64,000 nucleotides of DNA, taken from positions 496,001 to 560,000 of the forward strand of contig NZ_KQ949023.1 of the NCBI RefSeq assembly GCF_001514285.1, written 5' to 3'. The position numbers were made by a program, and so were the translations under genes. Positions 35,412 to 47,100 of this stretch are shown piece after piece. The stretch comes from Streptomyces sp. DSM 15324. Its GTDB lineage: Bacteria; Actinomycetota; Actinomycetes; Streptomycetales; Streptomycetaceae. The notes under the pieces are model-generated. The model made no database searches. It saw only the letters and a program-made list of their open reading frames with translations, and was not told the origin of the DNA. The first letter of the stretch is position 1; every line of letters starts with the position of its first letter.

Positions 35412-36959
35412 GTGCTTGTGTCAAGGGTGGGGAAAGTGTGGCGGCGTGCTGCCGCCACCGCTGTGGCAGGGACCTTACTGGCATGGGGCGTCGGGACCGG
35501 CGGTGTTCCCGCCGCGGCCGCGGTCGCATGTCCGTCAGGCGTCGAGTCCGACTTCAACGGTGACGGTGTCAGGGACATGGCAATCGCCGATCCCGAGGCG
35601 ACCGTCGACGGCGTGGCCAAGGCCGGTGCCGTCCACGTCGTGTACGGCGGCGGCAAGGGCAGCGTGACCATCTCCCAGGCCCCGGACAACATCCCGGGCG
35701 CCCCCGAGCGCGGCGACCAGTACGGCTACGCGCTGGCCGTCTACGACGCCAATCTTGACGGATGCAGCGACCTGGTGGTCGGCGCCCCGTACGAGGACCT
35801 CGGCACCGTGCCCGACGCCGGACTCGTCCAGGTGATCTACGGCGCCACGACCGGGCTGGGCAGTGGCACCGCCGCCAAGGAGTTCCTCCAGGGCACCGAC
35901 AAGCCGCTCGGCGGCGCCGCGGAGGCGGAGGACTGGGTCGGTTACGCCGTCGCGGCCGGGAAGACCGCGGCCGGCACGCCCTACCTGCTGATCGGCAGCC
36001 CCGGCGAGTCGATCGGCACGGTCGAGGACGCGGGTGCCTTCTACTACGTCAGCGGCACCGCCCAGACCGTCGCCGGCGTCAACCAGAACACCGAGACCGC
36101 AGGGCCCGTGTCCGGCACCGCCGAACAGGACGACCGGTTCGGCGCCACTCTCGCCGCCACCCCGACCCACTTCGCCGTCGGCGCACCGGGCGAGGCACTG
36201 GGCACCGTGGCCTTCGCCGGTGGCGTCGGCTACTTCAGCCACACGCTGACCTCCAACTCCCCCAAGCCGCTGGGCGGTCTGGGCCAGGACCAGGACGAGA
36301 TCAGCGGAGCCGAGGAGGCCGGCGACCAGTTCGGCGCCGCGCTCGCCATGGTCCCGTACCGGCCTTCGGGCGCCACCTCCACCACCGAGTCGCTGCTCGT
36401 GGTGGGCGTCCCCGGCGAGGACCTGTCGACCACCGTCGACGCCGGGGCCGTCCAGGTCTTCCGGCTCACCGCGAGCGGCGCCTTCAGCCAGCTGGCCTGG
36501 ATCGACCAGAACACGGAGAACGTGGAGGAGGTGGCCGAGGCCGGCGACCTGTTCGGCAAGCGCCTCACCGCCGTCAACACCTCCCCGAACGCCACCTCCA
36601 CGGCCACGACCACCAAGGTCGCCATCGGTGTGCCCGGCGAGGAGTCCTCCGAGGAGTACGCGGACAAGGGCGGTGTGCAGATCGTCCCGCTGGTCGGCGC
36701 GCCCGGCGCCTCCGACCAGTGGCTCGACCCCGGTTACGGCGTGCCCTCCACGCCCGCACCGCGCATGCTCACCGGCCTGTCCCTGGCCGCCACGCCTTCC
36801 CTGCTCTACGTGGGCGTGCCCTACGGTCCGGCCGACGGCCACGCGGTCTACGGCTTCCCGTGGAACGTGACCTCCGGCGGGGCGCCGACGACGACGGTCA
36901 AGCCCGGTGAGGGCGGCATCCCGGCGGGCGACGTGGCCTTCGGGGCGACCGTCCGCTGA
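35412..36959 (+). CDS. Secreted FG-GAP (integrin alpha-like) repeat protein
   Basis: 515 residues. A signal peptide (residues about 1-36, RRAAATAVAGTLLAWGVG then AAAAVA) leads to a beta-propeller of about six FG-GAP blades with Ca-binding loops such as DFNGDGVRD and DANLDGCSD. The Phe-Gly/Gly-Ala-Pro motifs recur (VVGAPYEDLGT, IGSPGESIGT, FAVGAPGEALGT, VVGVPGEDLST, IGVPGEESS). FG-GAP proteins bind ligands outside the cell. Two close GTG starts exist (35412 and 35418); the choice is uncertain. In Streptomyces such genes commonly stand before LamG and Rhs genes, as here. Confidence 0.88.
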   Translation: MLVSRVGKVWRRAAATAVAGTLLAWGVGTGGVPAAAAVACPSGVESDFNGDGVRDMAIADPEATVDGVAKAGAVHVVYGGGKGSVTISQAPDNIPGAPERGDQYGYALAVYDANLDGCSDLVVGAPYEDLGTVPDAGLVQVIYGATTGLGSGTAAKEFLQGTDKPLGGAAEAEDWVGYAVAAGKTAAGTPYLLIGSPGESIGTVEDAGAFYYVSGTAQTVAGVNQNTETAGPVSGTAEQDDRFGATLAATPTHFAVGAPGEALGTVAFAGGVGYFSHTLTSNSPKPLGGLGQDQDEISGAEEAGDQFGAALAMVPYRPSGATSTTESLLVVGVPGEDLSTTVDAGAVQVFRLTASGAFSQLAWIDQNTENVEEVAEAGDLFGKRLTAVNTSPNATSTATTTKVAIGVPGEESSEEYADKGGVQIVPLVGAPGASDQWLDPGYGVPSTPAPRMLTGLSLAATPSLLYVGVPYGPADGHAVYGFPWNVTSGGAPTTTVKPGEGGIPAGDVAFGATVR

Positions 36960-36972
36960 CGCGGCCTCAGGA

Positions 36973-37011
36973 CACGGTGCCCGGACGGCCCAGCCGCCGT
37001 CGGGCACCGTG
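36973..37011 (+). terminator. Strong hairpin terminator after the FG-GAP gene
   Basis: CACGGTGCCCGGACGGC pairs with GCCGTCGGGCACCGTG (one bulged G) around a 6-base loop, giving about 16 paired bases 13 bases after the stop. There is no U-tract. Confidence 0.75.
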
Positions 37012-37206
37012 CCCCACCGGCCGCGGGTGTCCCCGGTGAGGGGTCTCGGCGCCACCGCCGACGTGGGCCCCACCGGACCGACCGGAACATCGACGGGGCC
37101 GAGGGGGAGGCCGGAACCGGCGACTTCTCCGGCCGGCGGCACACCGCCGTCGACACCACCGCCGACATGGTCGGTACGGCATCCAGGCCCTCCCCCCAGA
37201 TGACGT

Positions 37207-37266
37207 AGAAGCCCGGTGAGGGCGGCATGTGCGCAGGTGGCGTCGCCTTCGGCGCGACCGTCCGAC
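37207..37266 (+). pseudogene. Decayed duplicate of the FG-GAP gene 3' end
   Basis: In one frame this reads KPGEGGMCAGGVAFGATVR, matching the last residues of the FG-GAP protein (KPGEGGIPAGDVAFGATVR). It is preceded by a stop and unrelated-looking sequence, and has no start. The 350-base gap 36960-37309 thus holds a terminator, a relic of a second FG-GAP gene, and the LamG gene's leader. Confidence 0.7.
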
Positions 37267-37309
37267 GACCGGACCCGAGACAGACATGAAGCAACGGGAG
37301 AGTGGACGC

Positions 37310-40300
37310 GTGTCCGCAGACAGACAGAGACCGATACGGCGTGGCGTGCTCAGGCGCGTCGCCGTCGCGGCCGCCGTCGCCGGCGCGATGACGGCCGGCA
37401 CCCTGGCGGTCCTGCCGGACGGTGACCCGGGCCGGAACCAGACGCCCATCGCCGCCGACCAGCCGACGGTGACCGAACAGCAGGCCATGGCCGTGGCCAA
37501 GGAGAGCGGCAAGAAGACCGAGGTCGTCGGCGCGCGCACCGAGCGCCGGGAGATCTTCGCCGAGCCCGACGGCACCTTCACCGCCCGCGAGTACACCGAG
37601 CCGGTGCGCACGGTCAAGAACGGTACCTGGGTCCCGGTCGACGCGACGCTGGTGAAGCGGGCCGACGGCACCTGGGGGCCCAAGGCCGCCACCGTCGACC
37701 TCGCCTTCTCCACCGGCCAGGCGGACAAGCCGTTCGTGACGATGCGCAGGGCGGGCCGTGAGTTCGCCCTGACCTGGCCCTACGGCAGGCTGCCGGCGCC
37801 CCGGGTGGAGGGGGACACCGCCACCTACGCCGAGGCCCTGCCCGGCGTCGACCTGACCGTGCGGGCCGAGGCCGACGGCTTCGGCCACCTGCTGGTCGTC
37901 AAGACACCCGAGGCCGCGGACGATCCGCGACTGGCCCACATCGACCTCGGGATGACCACCGACGGCCTCAAGGTGTCGGAGGACACCACCGGGGCGATCC
38001 TCGCCCAGGACGCCGCCGTCGGCGGAACCGTCTTCCAGGCGGGCAAGCCATCGATGTGGGACTCGGCCGCCGTGAAGGAGGCTTCCACCCGGAAGCAGGG
38101 TCCCCAGGCCGTGGCGAGGGCGCTGAAGTCCGCCGCCGCGGGCACGGACGCGACCGCCGCCACCCCCGCGGCCGGCCCGGGCCCCGGGGCGGCCGTCGAA
38201 CCCGCCATGGAGGGACCGGGCGGCGGCGGCCGGGTCGCCCCGCTGGGCGTCGAGGTCGGCAAGGGCAGGCTGAGCCTGGTCCCCGACCAGAAGCTCCTCC
38301 AGGGCGCGGACACCGTCTTCCCGGTCGTCATCGACCCGATCTCGCGCACCACCTCGCGCACCTCCTGGACCGGCGTCATGTCCGGGATGCCCACCGAGCA
38401 GGACTGGAAATACTCCGGCAGCGCGGGCGCCGGCAAGTGCCCGACCGACTACAACCCGGTCTCCTGCAACGGCGTGGGCGTCCGCCGCGTGATGTTCACG
38501 ATGCCGCTCTCCTTCTACAAGGGGAAGCAGATCCTGGGCGCGACCTTCTCCGCCCGGGTCGAGCACATCTACAGTGCCAGCCCGACCGCGGAGCCCATCC
38601 GGCTCTACCGCATCGGCGGCAAGAACTACTCCCTCTCGTCCTCCAGCAACTGGTCCAACACCTCGGACGACTGGGACGACCACATCGCGACGGTCGACAA
38701 GGCGATCTCGCCGACCTCCTGCTCCAGCCAGGCCAACCTGAACTTCGAGAGCAGCGAGAAGACCAACCCCGAGCTGACCAGCGAGATCAAGACGGCGGCC
38801 GCCGACGGCTGGAACTCGATGACGCTGGGTCTGCGGGCCGCCGACGAGTCCCGCTTCGCCGAGTGGAAGCGGATCTGCGGCAACGCCTACCTGTCGGTCA
38901 AGTACAACAACCTGCCGCGGCAGATCAAGACGTCCGACATGACCACCGACCCGGGCGGTCTGTGCAAGTGGGGCGGCAGCCGCGAGTACACCGAGGTCCC
39001 GCCGAAGCTCCAGGCCATCGCGAGCGACCCCGACCACGGCAACGGCCAGACCGACAAGGTCAAGGTCGAGTTCAAGGTGGAGTGGACCGACCCCACCACC
39101 AAGGCGGCCAAGTCCTACACCTACCTGACGCCGGACTGGCTCTCCCCGACCACCGGCACCAGGTTCACACACACGGTCAAGTCGTCCATCCCGCAGAACA
39201 CCGTCATCTACTGGAGCGCACGCGCCACCGACGGTGACGGCTACGGCCCGTGGAGCTACGACGGCGATCCCGCCCAGCGCTGCGAGTTCATCTACGACAA
39301 GACGCTGCCCGGCAAGCCGAACGTGCTGTCCAAGCAGTACCCCTCCGACACCGTCTACCACGACGGCGTGGGCACCTACGGCACCTTCACCTTCGCGCCC
39401 AACCCGAACGACTCCATCCCCGACACGGACGTCGTCAAGTACCGCTACGCGTTCGACAGCACCGCGAGCCCGGCGACCGTCGCCACCCCGTCCGCGGCGG
39501 GCGGCTCCGTCTCCGTGCAGTGGATGCCGACCCGGGCCGGGCGGCACTGGGTCGACGTGATCGCCGTCGACAAGGCGGAGAACCCCAGCACCAAGGCCCA
39601 CTACGAGTTCCTGGTCAGCGAGGGAACCCCGGTCGTGGCCCAGTGGAACCTCGCCGACCAGGCGGGCGACACCGAGGCCCACGACGAGAGCGGCGAGTTC
39701 TCGGCGACCGCGGGTACCGCCGTCTCCTTCGGCGCCGAGGGCCCCGGCGGCAAGGTCGACAAGGCAGCGCACTTCGACGGCACCACCGAGTCCTACCTCG
39801 ACGCCAGCGAGACCGTCCTCGACACCGCCAGGAGCTTCTCCGTCAGCGCCTGGGTGCGGCCCACCGCCCTGGACAAGGACATGACGGTGATCAGCCAGGA
39901 CGGCACCGGTGAGCCCGGGTTCACCTTCGGCTACGACGCCTCCGCGCAGACCTGGAAGTTCGCCGTCCCGGTCGACGACGTGGACTCGCTCGGCGAGTGG
40001 AAGGCCGTCTCCACCGGAGTCACCCCGGTCAAGGACCAGTGGGTGCTGCTGACCGGCGTCTACGACGCCCAGAAGAGCACCGGCCCCGAGCTCCAGCTCT
40101 ACATCAACAAGGACCTCAAGGGCTCGGCCACCCGGCGCTCCACCTGGAAGTCGTACGGACCGCTGCAGATCGGCCGCGCCACGGCCAAGAGCGGCTACCG
40201 CGACAACTTCACCGGTGACCTCGCCGAGGTCCGCGTCTTCGACCGGGTCCTGCCGGCGGCCCAGGTCGCCGAGCTGATGACCGTCAAGCCGCAGCGCAAG

Positions 40301-40981
40301 GCCTACTGGCAGCTCGACACCGCCACCGGCGGTGCCTCCGCCGAGACCGGTGGCGGCCAGCCGCTGACCCTCGCGGGCAACGCCTCGATCTACCGCCCGG
40401 CCGACCCGCTGTTCGACACGGCCGCCCTGGTCGGCGACGGCAACCTGGTCCTGGACGGCGACGGGGACTACGCGTCCACCGCCACCGCCCCGGTCACCGG
40501 CAACAGCAGCTTCACCGTCACCGCCCGCGCCCAGCTCACCTCGCTGGACCCGGCGAAGTCGCAGACGGTGCTGTCCCTGCCGGGCGCCAGCGCCAACCGC
40601 CTTCAGGTCCGCTACCAGGCGACCACGCAGCAGTGGGAGCTGGTCGTCGCCAAGACCGACGCGGCCTCCCCCGAGGTCGTCACCTTCACCGACGACCAGG
40701 AGCTGCCCGACACCGGCGGCTCCGGCCAGCACCTGGCGGTCGTCTACGACGCCTTCGCCAACTCGATCCGCCTCTACGTCGAGGGCCAGCTCGTGGCCGG
40801 TGCCTACGGCACCAACAACACCCTGTGGTCCGCCACCGGCGGCCTCCAGGTGGGTCGTTCGCTGCGCGGGGCGAGCGAGTACTTCGCCGGCGCGATCGAC
40901 GAGGTCCGTGTCTACAGCGGTGCGGCCGACCAGATCGCGGTGCAGCAGATGGCCGCGCTGACGGCCCTCCCCGATATGTGA
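37310..40981 (+). CDS. Secreted LamG (concanavalin-like) domain protein
   Basis: 1223 residues from the GTG at 37310, preferred because GGGAG lies at 37296-37300; an ATG at 37286 would add eight residues. A signal sequence with an Arg-rich n-region (RPIRRGVLRRVAVAAAVAGAM) is followed by a domain seen in wall-associated Rhs companions (residues about 50-330), Fn3-like segments (about 560-770), and two LamG/concanavalin-like jelly-roll domains near 780-990 (FDGTTESYLDASETVLD, FTGDLAEVRVFDR) and 1000-1215 (FAGAIDEVRVYSG). LamG domains bind sugars. It sits between the FG-GAP and Rhs genes, a common trio; it may help anchor or present the Rhs protein. Confidence 0.85.
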   Translation: MSADRQRPIRRGVLRRVAVAAAVAGAMTAGTLAVLPDGDPGRNQTPIAADQPTVTEQQAMAVAKESGKKTEVVGARTERREIFAEPDGTFTAREYTEPVRTVKNGTWVPVDATLVKRADGTWGPKAATVDLAFSTGQADKPFVTMRRAGREFALTWPYGRLPAPRVEGDTATYAEALPGVDLTVRAEADGFGHLLVVKTPEAADDPRLAHIDLGMTTDGLKVSEDTTGAILAQDAAVGGTVFQAGKPSMWDSAAVKEASTRKQGPQAVARALKSAAAGTDATAATPAAGPGPGAAVEPAMEGPGGGGRVAPLGVEVGKGRLSLVPDQKLLQGADTVFPVVIDPISRTTSRTSWTGVMSGMPTEQDWKYSGSAGAGKCPTDYNPVSCNGVGVRRVMFTMPLSFYKGKQILGATFSARVEHIYSASPTAEPIRLYRIGGKNYSLSSSSNWSNTSDDWDDHIATVDKAISPTSCSSQANLNFESSEKTNPELTSEIKTAAADGWNSMTLGLRAADESRFAEWKRICGNAYLSVKYNNLPRQIKTSDMTTDPGGLCKWGGSREYTEVPPKLQAIASDPDHGNGQTDKVKVEFKVEWTDPTTKAAKSYTYLTPDWLSPTTGTRFTHTVKSSIPQNTVIYWSARATDGDGYGPWSYDGDPAQRCEFIYDKTLPGKPNVLSKQYPSDTVYHDGVGTYGTFTFAPNPNDSIPDTDVVKYRYAFDSTASPATVATPSAAGGSVSVQWMPTRAGRHWVDVIAVDKAENPSTKAHYEFLVSEGTPVVAQWNLADQAGDTEAHDESGEFSATAGTAVSFGAEGPGGKVDKAAHFDGTTESYLDASETVLDTARSFSVSAWVRPTALDKDMTVISQDGTGEPGFTFGYDASAQTWKFAVPVDDVDSLGEWKAVSTGVTPVKDQWVLLTGVYDAQKSTGPELQLYINKDLKGSATRRSTWKSYGPLQIGRATAKSGYRDNFTGDLAEVRVFDRVLPAAQVAELMTVKPQRKAYWQLDTATGGASAETGGGQPLTLAGNASIYRPADPLFDTAALVGDGNLVLDGDGDYASTATAPVTGNSSFTVTARAQLTSLDPAKSQTVLSLPGASANRLQVRYQATTQQWELVVAKTDAASPEVVTFTDDQELPDTGGSGQHLAVVYDAFANSIRLYVEGQLVAGAYGTNNTLWSATGGLQVGRSLRGASEYFAGAIDEVRVYSGAADQIAVQQMAALTALPDM

Positions 40982-41000
40982 CCGAGCGTCACTTGTGGTG

Positions 41001-41031
41001 TGTGCCGGGTCCGTACAGGGCCCGGCACACC
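41001..41031 (+). terminator. Hairpin terminator after the LamG gene
   Basis: GTGTGCCGGGTCC and GGGCCCGGCACAC form a 13-bp stem with one G-U pair and a GTACA loop, 20 bases after the stop. A TACGAT at 41092-41097 downstream is a possible -10 for the Rhs gene. Confidence 0.7.
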
Positions 41032-41111
41032 TGGTCCTGCCTCCGACCCCGCCCTCTGCCCCCGCCCCCGTGCACCTTCATGACGTCTCCCTACGATCAG
41101 GAAGTTGTCGA

Positions 41112-44100
41112 ATGTTCTTCCGTGGCCGCTCCCTGAGCCGCCGCATGCCTCGACAGACGGTCGTCGCCACAGTGCTGGGGCTCTCCCTCGCGCTGTCCGC
41201 GTCGTCGGTCCAGGCGGCGGCGCTCGACGGCGACCGGGGCCGTACCAGCCGCCCCGGTGTCCAGGACGACGGTGATCCCGCCGAGGGATCCGATGCGAAA
41301 GCGAAGCCCCGTCCCTCCGACCCGGCGCGCAAGGCGGCGGTCAAGGGCCTGGAGAAGGCTGCGTGGCCCAAGCGCGGTGGCGCCGAGCTGAAGGTCGGCG
41401 CCACCGCGGAGGCCGGCGGTCTGCCGGTCGGGGTCACCAGGGCGAAGGCCGCGGTCAAGGCGGCACAGGCGGCCGGTAAGGTCCGGGTCGACGTCCTCGA
41501 TCCGAAGCGGGCCGCCCGGCTCGGTGCCGATGTGCTGCTGGGTGTGGAGCGGGCGGACGGTGCCGCGCGAGCGGGCAAGGTCCGCCTCACGGTGGACTAC
41601 TCGCAGTTCGCGGAGGGCTTCGGCGGCTCGTACGGCTCGCGGCTTCGGCTGGTCCAGCTTCCCGCGTGTGCCGCTCTTGGCACGCCGGGTAGCAAGGAGT
41701 GCCCGGAGCGGCCGAAGGTGCTGCCGACGGTCAACGATGTCAGGGCGGGTACGGTCTCGGCGGACGTGACCGCCGCTCCGGCCGCCGCCGGGGGCGTCTC
41801 GACGATGGCGGCGACAGCGACCTCGCTGGTCGCGGTCGCGGCGGGTCCGTCGAGCGCGCAGGGCACCTACAAGGCCACGGCGCTGGCCCCCTCCGCCAGC
41901 TGGACGGTCTCGAACTCCTCCGGTGGCTTCTCCTGGAACTACCCCTTCCGTTCGGTGCCGACCCCGGGCGGTCTGAGCCCGACCGTGGGTCTCGGCTACT
42001 CGTCGCAGTCGGCGGACGGCCGTACCGCGGCGACGAACAACCAGGGTTCGTGGGTCGGTGAGGGCTTCTCCTACGACCCGGGGTACATCGAGCGCCGCTA
42101 CAAGCCCTGTTCCGAGGACGGCCATGACGGCTCCGGCGAGCAGTGCTGGGCGTTCGAGAACGCCACGGTCATGCTCAACGGCAGCTCCGGTGAGCTGGTC
42201 AAGGACGACACCACCGGCAAGTGGCACATGTCGTCGGACGACGGCTCGAAGGTCGAGAAGCTGACCGACGGCATCAACGGCGACAACGACGGTGAGTACT
42301 GGCGTATCACCACCTCGGACGGCACGGAGTACTACTTCGGCAAGAACCGGCTGCCGGGCTGGGCGTCGGGCAACGAGGAGACCAACTCGGTCTGGACGGC
42401 GCCGGTGTTCGGCGACGACTCCGGTGAGCCCTGCTACAACGCGACGTTCACGTCCGCGTACTGCCAGCAGGCGTGGCGCTGGTCGCTGGACTACGTCAAG
42501 GACACGCACGGCAACGTGATGTCCTACTTCTACGAGCGTGAGACGAACTACTACGCGCTGAACGGCAAGACGGACGTCAACGGCACGGCGTACCACCGTG
42601 GCGGCTGGCTCAAGCGGATCGACTACGGCCAGCGCGACGGCCAGGTCTACGCCGCGAAGGCCCCGGCGCGGATCGTGTTCAACACCGCCGAACGCTGCCT
42701 GCCCACCGCCGACTTCGACTGCGCGGAATCCAAGCGCACCAAGGCGAACGCCTCGCACTGGCCGGACGTCCCGGTCGACCAGGAGTGCAAGTCGGGCACC
42801 AAGTGCACGGTCGGCCAGACCTTCTGGACGACGAAGCGGCTGACGTCGGTCGTCACGCAGATGCGCAAGGACGCCACGACCTACGACGACGTGGACGCCT
42901 GGACCTTCACGCATCTGTTCACCGACAACGGCGACGATTCCAAGACCCTCTGGCTGTCGAAGATCGAGCACGAGGGCCGGGCGGGCACGGCCGTCAAGCT
43001 GCCGTCGGTGGAGCTGTTCGGTGAGCAGCTCGCCAACCGGGTCGACGCGGTGGGCGACAACATCGCCCCCTTCTACCGCTTCCGCCTCTCCATGGTTCTC
43101 AGCGAGACGGGCGCCCAGCTCGACGTCACCTACGCCCCCGCCGAGTGCACCAAGGCCGCTCTGCCGAAGCCGGGGGAGTCGACGAAGCGCTGCTACCCGG
43201 TGAAGTGGTCCCCGCCGGGCTACACCGACCCGATCACGGACTGGTTCCACAAGTACGTCGTGTCGGCGGTCATCGAGACCGACCGCACCGGCGGCAGCGA
43301 CCAGCTCGTCACCCGCTACAGCTACCAGGGCGACGCGGCCTGGCGTAAGGCGAAGCCGGACGGCATCACCGACGAGAAGTACCTCACCTGGGGCGGCTGG
43401 CAGGGCTACGGCAAGGTCACCGTGACCTCCGGCAGCGCCGACGAGCAGAAGACCCGGGTCGACTACACGTACCTCCAGGGCATGAACGGCGACGCGAAGC
43501 CGGACGGGGGCACGCGCTCGGTCTCGGTGACGGACTCCACGGGAGTCTCCTACACCGACTCCGAGGAGTTCACCGGACACGAGCTGGAGGTCGCGACCTA
43601 CGACGGCGGCAAGCTGATCTCCAAGGCGATCAGCGAGCCGTGGAAGCACACGACCGCGACCCAGACCAGGAGCTGGGGCACCACGCGGGCGGCCATCGTC
43701 AAGGCGGACACGGAACGCGGGTACAGCCTGCTGTCCAACGGCACGTGGCGGCAGACCAAGTCGACCACGAAGTACGAGACGGACCTCGGCACCGGCCGGG
43801 CGACCGAGGTCGACGACCAGGCCGACGTCTCGAAGAGCGACGACGACACCTGCACCCGCCTCTGGTACGCGGACAACACCGCGAAGAACATCCTCTCGCT
43901 GCCCTCGCGCAGCGAGTCCGTGTCGGTGAAGTGCGCGACGGCGCCCGACCGCAGGACCCAGGTCCTCGCGGACGAACGCACCTCCTACGACGACCTCGCC
44001 TTCGGCGCGGCGCCCACCAAGGGCGACGCGACGAAGACCGAGCGCCTGACGGCCCACAACGGCACCACGGCCACGTACCAGGTGACGGGCACCACCACGT

Positions 44101-47100
44101 ACGACGACTTCGGGCGTCCGAAGATACAGAAGGACGCCAAGCAGAACCCGACGCGGACGGACTACGTCGAGACGAACGGTCTGCTCACCCAGACCAAGCT
44201 GACGAACGCCCTCGGCCACATCACGACCACCGACTACGCCTCCGCGTGGGGCCTGTCCAGGGGGCAGACCGACCCGAACGGCAGGCGGACGGACCTCGCC
44301 TACGACAGTCTCGGCCGGCTGACCTCGGTCTGGCTGCCGGACCGCGCGGCGTCGCAGACGCCGAGCATCAAGTACGTGTACAACGTCCGCAAGGACAAGG
44401 TCACCTCGATCAAGACCGAGAAGATCGAGAACGACGGGTCCTACGGCGCCGAGTACCAGCTCTACGACAGCCTGCTGCGTCCCCGCCAGATCCAGACCGA
44501 GGGTCCGGACGGCACCCGTATGGTCGCGGACTCGTTCTACGACGGCGCGGGCAAGATCAAGCAGACCAACAACACCTACAACGCGGTCGGCGCCGCCTCG
44601 GACGAGCTGCTGCTCGTGCACAACGGCGAGGTCGGCGCGCAGACCCGGGTGGAGTACGACGCCCTCGGCCGCCCCACGGCCGACATCTTCGCGGTGTCCG
44701 GCGTCGAGCAGTGGCGCACCACGACCACGTACGACGGTGAGCTCACGCACGTCGACCCGCCGGTCGGCGGTGTGCCCACCACGACCGTCTCGGACGCCGA
44801 GGGCAACACCACGGAGGTCCGGCACTACAAGGGGGCCTCGCCCGCCCCGCTGACGGCGTACGACTCGACGAAGTACACCTACACGCGGGCCGGCAAGCTG
44901 GAGACGGTCACCGACGCCCAGGGCAATGTGTGGCGGTACACGTACGACCAGCTGGGCCGCAAGAAGACGTCGGTCGACCCGGACGCCGGAACCTCCCGCA
45001 CCGAGTACGACGAACTGGACCGGCCCGTAGCGGCCTGGGACGGGCGCGACAAGAAGACGTCCACGGCCTACGACGCGCTCGGCCGGGTCACCAGCACCTG
45101 GACCGGTGACGTCGACACCGGGACGAAGCTGACCGAGACCCGCTACGACAAGGCCGGCTGGCTGGGCCAGCCGTACGCCCAGCTCAGCTATGTCTCCCCG
45201 ACCGAGTACTTCGCGTCGGTCGTGCAGTCGATGGACGAGTTCTACCAGCCGCTGAAGACGGCGTACTCGGTGCCCGCGTCGCAGGGCTCCCTGGCCGGCA
45301 CCTATGTCTTCACGTCGACCTACAACCGCGACGGCACCCTCCAGTCGGCGGGTCTGCCCGCAGCCGGCGGCCTGTCCGCCGAGGCCATGACCTACGGGTA
45401 CGACGCGCTCCAGCGCCCGACCACGATGACGGGCACGACCTCGTACGTCACCAACACCGTCTACTCGAAGAACAGCCTGCTGCAGCAGCTGGAGCTGTAC
45501 ACCGGCTCGGGCAAGAAGGTGTGGCAGACCTTCGACCACGAGACGGGCACCGACCGCCTCACCCGGTCCACCGTCGACGTCTACGGCGCGACGGCCCCGG
45601 CCAAGCAGTCGTCCTACTCCTACGACCAGGCCGGCAACGTCCTGTCGATCGCGGACACCGCGAACACCTCGTCGCCGGACGTGCAGTGCTTCGCCTACGA
45701 CAGCCAGCAGCGGCTGGCCGAGGCGTGGACGCCCGCGGCCTCGGTGGCGAACGCGGCCGGCTCCGGCACCGTCGGCTCGGCGGCGCCCGTCGAGGGCTCC
45801 CGCCCGAGTGCCTGCACCGCTGCCCCGGGCACGAGCGCGCTGGGCGGCCCCGCCGCGTACTGGAAGTCGTACGAGACGGACGCCATCGGCAACCGGAAGA
45901 CGGAGACCATCCACGACACCGGGCTGAACGCGTCCAAGAACATCACGCGCAGCTACGAGTACGGCGGCGCGGGCGCCCTCGGCGACGGTCCGCACCAGTT
46001 GACCAAGGTCACCGAGAAGACCCCGACCGGCACCAGGCAGTACGCGTACGAGTTCAACGACGCGGGCGCCACCACCAAGCGGACGATCGGCGGAGACGCC
46101 CAGTCGCTCGATTGGGACGACGCGGGCCGGCTCACCAAGGTGAAGGAGGCGAACGGCTCCGAGACGACGTACCTGTACGACGCCTCCGGCAGCCGGATCC
46201 AGCGCAAGGACACCTCGGGCACCACGGTCTACCTGCCCGGCATGGAGCTGAAGCTCTCCGCGGACGGCACCAAGAAGTCGGCGACCCGGTACTACTCGTA
46301 CGCCGGCCAGACCGTCGCGGTCCGCACCGACGACGGCAGGCTGTCGTTCCTCGCGGCCGACCACCACGGCACGGGCGAGCTCGCCGTCGAGGCGGCGACG
46401 GGCGCGGTCTCCCAGCGCCGCTTCGACCCGTACGGCGTCCAGCGCGGCACGGCCACCGGCACCTGGCCCGGCGAGAAGGGCTATGTCGGCGGCACCACCG
46501 ACACCTCCACCGGCCTGACCCACCTGGGCGCCCGGGAGTACGACCCGGCGATCGGCAAGTTCATCTCGATCGACCCGGTCATCGACTACACGCAGCCGCA
46601 GCAGATCAACGGTTACGCCTACGCCGACAACAGCCCCGTCACACTGTCCGACCCGAGCGGACTGCTGTCCTCGACGACGTGCAGCCTCTTCCCCGGGGCG
46701 CTCGGCTGTGGGACGTCCGGCTGCGACCTGCTGTGCGCGCCGGGCTCCGAAGGCGCGAAGGTCACCGAGGCGCAGAACGAGGTCAACCAGGCCCAGAAGC
46801 AGCAGTCTTCGGCCAAGCAGCGCATCGGTTCCGCCGGCAAGGCGCTGGTCAAGATCGTCCGGGACATCCTCGGTGTCGACGCGGCGCTCGACTGTATCTC
46901 CACGGGTGACGTCGGCGCCTGCGGCGAAACGCTGCTGAACATCGCCGGCAGCTTCGCCGGCGGCCTCGCCGGCAAGATCATGGCGAAGTACGGCATGCCC
47001 TGGAAGTGGGCGAAGGGAGTCAAACTCGCCAAGCGGGTCGTCAATCTCGTCGGTGATCTCATCGGCGGGGTCAAGGACCTGCTCAAGGCCAACAAGGCAC

